From JAIBBG01 sp046304755 (GTDB lineage: Bacteria > Bacteroidota > Bacteroidia > Flavobacteriales_D > Sanyastnellaceae), in contig JBKCDO010000042.1 of assembly GCA_046304755.1 (NCBI GenBank), forward strand, positions 1-15,168: 15,168 nucleotides of DNA, read 5' to 3'. This document shows, piece by piece, positions 11,810 through 15,168 of the stretch; within the stretch, counting starts at the first letter, position 1, and every line of letters begins with the position of its first letter. Below the pieces are notes generated by a model that did not search any database, was not told where the DNA came from, and was given only the letters and a program-made list of their open reading frames with translations. A program made the translations under genes and the position numbers.

Positions 11810-13438
11810 ATGCCCAAAGGAGTTTTTCAAGTGCCTGTGCCCGTCAATGAACCCGTGCGCAGCTATGCTGTCGGAACAGCCGATCGCGACAATTTGTTGA
11901 ACCAATACCGCGCGATGTACAATCAAGCACCGATTGACGTGCCGATGTACATCGGTTCGGAATTGGTACGCACGTCGGATAAGCGCACGATGTCGCCACC
12001 GCACGACCACAAGAAGGTACTTGGCCATTACAACTGGGGTACAAAAGACCACGTGAAGCAAGCTGTGGATGCTGCGCTCGCGGCAAAGGGCCGATGGTCG
12101 GCAATGGCGTGGGAGCAGCGCGCTGCGATATTCTTGCGCGCGGCTGATTTGTTGGCCGGACCCTACCGCATGCGCATGAATGCAGCCACCATGCTCGCTC
12201 AGAGTAAGAATGCCTTTCAAGCGGAAATTGATGCAGCTTGTGAGCTCATCGACTTCTTGCGATTCAACGTGGCGTATATGCAACAGATTTATCAGGATCA
12301 GCCGGGCAATCAGTCGGGCATCTGGAATCGTTTGGAATACCGTCCGCTCGAAGGGTTTGTATTCGCTATTACGCCCTTCAACTTCACGGCTATTGCGGCC
12401 AACTTACCTGCAAGTGCAGCCCTCATGGGTAATACCGTCGTATGGAAGCCGGCGGATTCACAAGTGTATAGCGCTCATGTCATCATGGAGCTTTTCCGTG
12501 AGGCGGGTTTGCCCGATGGCGTTATCAATATGATTACGGTGGAAGGCAAGGATGCCGGTGATATCATCTTTCATCATCCTGATTTTGCGGGCTTGCATTT
12601 CACGGGTTCTACCGCTGTGTTCAAGCATCTCTGGAAGGAAATCGGAACCAATATCGAGAAGTATAAAACGTACCCACGCATTGTGGGCGAAACAGGAGGA
12701 AAGGACTTTGTGCTCGCTCATCCGTCGGCCAATGCCCATGAAGTTGCTACTGCATTGACGCGCGGAGCATTCGAGTTTCAAGGACAGAAGTGCAGCGCCG
12801 CAAGTCGTGGGTATGTTCCGAAGTCGTTGTGGCCTGCTGTGAAAGAGCGCTTGCAGAGGGATGCTGCCGGCATGAAGATGGGTTCGCCGGAAGACTTTGG
12901 TAACTTCATTAATGCGGTGATTGATAAGCGTGCCTTTGACAAGATCAAGGGGTATGTGGATTATATCAAGTCGCAGTCGGATGTGGAGGTAATCGCAGGT
13001 GGCACTTGCGATGACAGTGTCGGCTATTTTATTGAGCCAACCATTGCAGTGACCACCAACCCAAAATTCCGCACCATGTGTGAGGAGATTTTCGGTCCGG
13101 TGCTCACCCTTTATGTGTACGATGACGCGCAGTGGGCGGAGACGCTGCACCTGATTAACGAGACAAGTGAGTACGCGCTCACGGGGGCCATTCTCTCTCA
13201 CGACCGCTATGCCATCGAACAAGCGACGCGCGTGCTTGAAGGAGCGTGCGGTAATTTGTATATCAACGACAAGCCGACCGGCGCTGTGGTTGGTCAGCAG
13301 CCATTTGGAGGTGCTCGCGCCAGCGGCACCAATGATAAAGCGGGCAGCTACCTCAACCTCTTGCGCTGGGTTTCGCCGCGCACGATCAAGGAGACGTTTG
13401 TGCCGCCGGTGGATTATCGGTATCCGTTTCTTGGTTAA
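11810..13438 (+). CDS. pruA: L-glutamate gamma-semialdehyde (P5C) dehydrogenase
   Basis: A 542-residue aldehyde dehydrogenase of the P5C dehydrogenase type, oxidising glutamate semialdehyde (from 1-pyrroline-5-carboxylate) to glutamate with NAD+, the second step of proline breakdown. It looks like a typical stand-alone Bacteroidota PruA: MPKGVFQVPVPVNEPV at the start, TMSPPHDHKKV (60-70), the cofactor segment AITPFNFTAIAANLPAS (186-202), catalytic Glu294 in VGETGGKDF and nucleophile Cys328 in FQGQKCSAAS. It ends with DKPTGAVVGQQPFGGARASG (487-506) and DYRYPFLG. The proline dehydrogenase half (PutA fusion) is absent and not in the window. ATG 11762 would add 16 residues but lies before the likely -7 box, so 11810 is preferred. 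A heptamer repeat array begins immediately after its stop codon. Confidence 0.96.
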   Translation: MPKGVFQVPVPVNEPVRSYAVGTADRDNLLNQYRAMYNQAPIDVPMYIGSELVRTSDKRTMSPPHDHKKVLGHYNWGTKDHVKQAVDAALAAKGRWSAMAWEQRAAIFLRAADLLAGPYRMRMNAATMLAQSKNAFQAEIDAACELIDFLRFNVAYMQQIYQDQPGNQSGIWNRLEYRPLEGFVFAITPFNFTAIAANLPASAALMGNTVVWKPADSQVYSAHVIMELFREAGLPDGVINMITVEGKDAGDIIFHHPDFAGLHFTGSTAVFKHLWKEIGTNIEKYKTYPRIVGETGGKDFVLAHPSANAHEVATALTRGAFEFQGQKCSAASRGYVPKSLWPAVKERLQRDAAGMKMGSPEDFGNFINAVIDKRAFDKIKGYVDYIKSQSDVEVIAGGTCDDSVGYFIEPTIAVTTNPKFRTMCEEIFGPVLTLYVYDDAQWAETLHLINETSEYALTGAILSHDRYAIEQATRVLEGACGNLYINDKPTGAVVGQQPFGGARASGTNDKAGSYLNLLRWVSPRTIKETFVPPVDYRYPFLG

Positions 13439-13576
13439 TGGCGAGTGGCGAGTGGCGAGTGGCGAGTGGCGAGTGGCGAGTGGCGAGTGGGGACTGGGGA
13501 CTGGGAACTGGAGGCCCCCTCCAATCCTACAATCCTGCAATCCTACAATCCTACAATCCTACAATCCTACAATCCT
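13439..13576. repeat. Composite dispersed repeat, copy B
   Basis: Seven exact TGGCGAG heptamers (13439-13487), two TGGGGAC (13488-13501) and one TGGGAAC (13502-13508). A core follows with the hairpin TGGAGG (13509-13514) and CCTCCA (13518-13523). Then come seven octamers from 13521 to 13576, mostly ACAATCCT, the first CCAATCCT and the third GCAATCCT. It is the longer relative of 4339-4395 and starts on the base after the pruA stop codon. Confidence 0.9.
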
Positions 13577-13587
13577 TTCTCTGCTCA

Positions 13588-13610
13588 CTCGGCGCCTCCG
13601 CGGTTAAAAA
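13588..13610. repeat. Dispersed GGCGCC repeat, second copy
   Basis: A 23-bp sequence with GGCGCC at 13591-13596 and GCGGTTAAAAA at its right end. It matches 1718-1740 at 22 of 23 positions; the single change is T to C at 13599. Here it is not part of a terminator stem and follows composite repeat copy B by 11 bp. Confidence 0.75.
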
Positions 13611-13632
13611 AAAATTGAAGGTTGCGCCACCC

Positions 13633-13672
13633 TTTCACTCTTTCACTCTTTCACTATTTCACCCTTTCACCA
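13633..13672. repeat. TTTCAC octamer array
   Basis: Five tandem octamers: TTTCACTC twice, then TTTCACTA, TTTCACCC and TTTCACCA. The unit is a rotation and strand-swap of the GGTGAAAT repeats at the left edge. It completes a roughly 230-bp stretch (13439-13672) made almost wholly of short repeats. No gene is seen between 13439 and 13740. Confidence 0.85.
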
Positions 13673-13720
13673 CTCCCCACAATAGCAATTATTAGTGATG
13701 CACCTTGTTTTTCAGGTCGA

Positions 13721-13728
13721 TACTTTTG
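13721..13728 (+). promoter_or_regulatory. Perfect -7 box of the last gene
   Basis: TACTTTTG fits TAnnTTTG exactly and is identical to the rpsU -7 box. It ends 12 nt before ATG 13741. A TTG exists at 13705-13707, but that spacing is too short for a normal -33 element. Confidence 0.6.
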
Positions 13729-13740
13729 GAATCAAATTCC

Positions 13741-15168
13741 ATGATTATGAAAGCCACTTCATTGCTGATTTTAATCTTAGTTCTTCCGTTTTACTTGCAT
13801 GCTCAATCCATTGCATGGATGAATGCCTACCACACGGGAACGGTGCGGGACATGGATGCACACCCCGACGGTAGAACGGTAACGGCTATCAATAATGCTC
13901 AGGATGTCGTATACAATGCTGAGGATGGGCAGCCCATCCTCGGTGCGACGTTTACAACGAACATGTCGTGGATCTTTTCGATGGACAGCAATGGCGTCAT
14001 AGAGTGGACAATTCCATTTTACTTCCCGCTTTATTCATTTGATCTTGGCGATGTGGAACTTGCTGCTGACGGCAGTCTGTATGTGTGTGGGGCAACAACT
14101 GCTGAAACGGATTTGGACCCGGGTACCGGCGTGTTTAATCTTACGACTGCTGCTTCGGGATTTTTGGCGAAATATTCAGCAGTTGGTGAGTTCTTGTGGG
14201 CAATTCCTGTTGGTGATTTTGATGCTTATTCTGCGAATTATATCAGTATCGACAATGATGGAAACATCCTTATGACAGGCTACTTTTCCGGCTCGTTCGA
14301 TTTTGATCCCGGAAGCGCACAGTCTGTTCTTTCGGCCATTGGTGGTAATAACAATACGTACATTGCGAAGTATGCTCCTACAGGGGAGCTCCTTTGGGCG
14401 AAGGCTATTCGTTCGAGTAATGATGTCTACGCTTCGGCCATCGCGGTCAATGATCTTGGAAACCTGATGGTTGGAGGAACCTTCAGTGTTATCTCGTTTA
14501 ATCAAGCGCCGTTGGATTTAGATCCGGGGTCCGGACAATTCAATGTGCTCGGCTATGCGGATGGTTCTGGAAGTGCATTTTTCGTGATGCTTAACGCAGA
14601 TGGTGAGTTTTTGAATGGATACGGAATCGAAGAGAATACGATTGTAACGCCGGTTTCTATCAGCGCCACACAGGATAATGGATTTGTAGTCTTGGGGGAA
14701 TATTCGCGTGATTTTGACGCTGATTTTAGCGCCGCTACAGTGACAGTGCCCAGTGTTGGTCCAATGAATTATATGGACATTTTCATCTTGAAGCTGAATC
14801 AAAATTTTGGTTTTGAATGGGTGAATCGAATGGGCAATGGTATTGGCAATCACGGTGGGTATTGTATTCGTGAATCGCCCCAAGGTGAATTGTTGGCCTC
14901 AGGTTTTAGTGGTGGAGGAGCTATAGATATCGACCCTGGTAGCGCTGTATTTAATGTTGAAGGTGGATCCATTAATACGACAACATCGTTTCTTTTGAGG
15001 ATGGAGGCTGATGGTTCCTTTCTATGGGGAGAGCAGTTGTCCGATAGTGCGATTTGCACCTTGAAGGCGCTTGATTTTCTGAGTAACGGCGATGTAATTG
15101 TTGCCCTCAATGCAGGACAGGAGGTGACGTTTTCTCCGCATATTAACTACAGTCAGACGCTCTATGAT
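13741..15168 (+). CDS. Secreted DxDPG-repeat protein, partial at 3' end
   Basis: An open frame of 476 codons that runs off the window without a stop. It starts MIMKATSLLILILVLPFYLH with a signal peptide likely cleaved near HA/QS (residues 21-22); ATG 13747 is an equally good start. The mature part repeats at about 63-72 residues with the motif D-x-D-P-G: DLDPG 124-128, DFDPG 187-191, DLDPG 259-263, a decayed DFDAD near 324-328 and DIDPG 396-400. Each is followed by a strand such as FNLT or FNV. Between them come blade-like strands (LYVCGAT, ILMTGYFSG, LMVGGTF, LLASGFSG) and LAKY/IAKY segments with Gly-Glu-Phe/Leu-Leu-Trp. This is the pattern of Bacteroidota secreted beta-propeller (SBBP-like) proteins, often with a type IX secretion tail, which here would lie beyond the window. 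The function is unknown. Confidence 0.85.
   Translation, partial: MIMKATSLLILILVLPFYLHAQSIAWMNAYHTGTVRDMDAHPDGRTVTAINNAQDVVYNAEDGQPILGATFTTNMSWIFSMDSNGVIEWTIPFYFPLYSFDLGDVELAADGSLYVCGATTAETDLDPGTGVFNLTTAASGFLAKYSAVGEFLWAIPVGDFDAYSANYISIDNDGNILMTGYFSGSFDFDPGSAQSVLSAIGGNNNTYIAKYAPTGELLWAKAIRSSNDVYASAIAVNDLGNLMVGGTFSVISFNQAPLDLDPGSGQFNVLGYADGSGSAFFVMLNADGEFLNGYGIEENTIVTPVSISATQDNGFVVLGEYSRDFDADFSAATVTVPSVGPMNYMDIFILKLNQNFGFEWVNRMGNGIGNHGGYCIRESPQGELLASGFSGGGAIDIDPGSAVFNVEGGSINTTTSFLLRMEADGSFLWGEQLSDSAICTLKALDFLSNGDVIVALNAGQEVTFSPHINYSQTLYD

Noticed and set aside
12050..12062. parS-like CACGTGAAGCA inside pruA
   Set aside because: Only the right half matches the parS consensus, and it is well explained as coding sequence.
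12458..13540. 360-codon minus-strand open frame opposite pruA
   Set aside because: It begins inside the heptamer repeats (giving a repetitive Ser-Pro-Leu-Ala-Thr-Arg-His stretch) and is otherwise antisense to pruA.
13439..13576. CRISPR-like array
   Set aside because: Units of 7 and 8 bp are directly adjacent with no spacers, and no cas genes are present; these are simple tandem repeats.

Overview
The window looks like chromosomal DNA of a member of the Bacteroidota, probably Flavobacteriales-like. The genus cannot be read from it. The clues are promoters of the Bacteroidota sigma-A type (-7 box TAnnTTTG, perfect copies before rpsU, yefM and the last gene), almost no Shine-Dalgarno sequences except a strong one at rpsU, the rpsU-xerC-hpf gene order, a FISUMP-domain lipoprotein, a SprB-like domain and a Bacteroidota-type PruA.

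Left part (1-5953), nearly all on the minus strand. It holds an SRPBCC/AHSA1-like protein, then a divergent plus-strand HTH regulator with three GTTAAC operator-like sites in front. A YefM-YoeB toxin-antitoxin pair meets that regulator tail to tail. Next come the chromosome segregation pair parA-parB with a clear intrinsic terminator, a NADPH-dependent FMN reductase-like flavoprotein, and the cluster rpsU, xerC, hpf (ribosomal protein bS21, tyrosine recombinase, ribosome hibernation factor).

Right part (6069-15168), nearly all on the plus strand. It holds a surface-type lipoprotein ending in a FISUMP domain, an NmrA/SDR-like NAD(P)-binding protein, a sodium:alanine symporter (AgcS family) with an unusual exported SprB-like N-terminus, and fdhD translationally coupled to the symporter. 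A small minus-strand gene of unknown function, pruA (P5C dehydrogenase) and a secreted repeat protein with DxDPG motifs, cut by the window end, complete it.

The most unusual content lies between the genes. A composite dispersed element occurs twice (4339-4395 and 13439-13576): TGGCGAG/TGGGGAC heptamers, a GC-rich palindromic core, then ACAATCCT octamers, in the same order but with different copy numbers. A 23-bp sequence around GGCGCC is shared by the parB terminator and the second element. TTTCAC octamers occur at 13633-13672 and at the left window edge. Short GGGCG palindromes follow two minus-strand stop codons. I found no wholly new protein system. The repeat family, the operator arrays and the SprB-AgcS fusion are the best leads.
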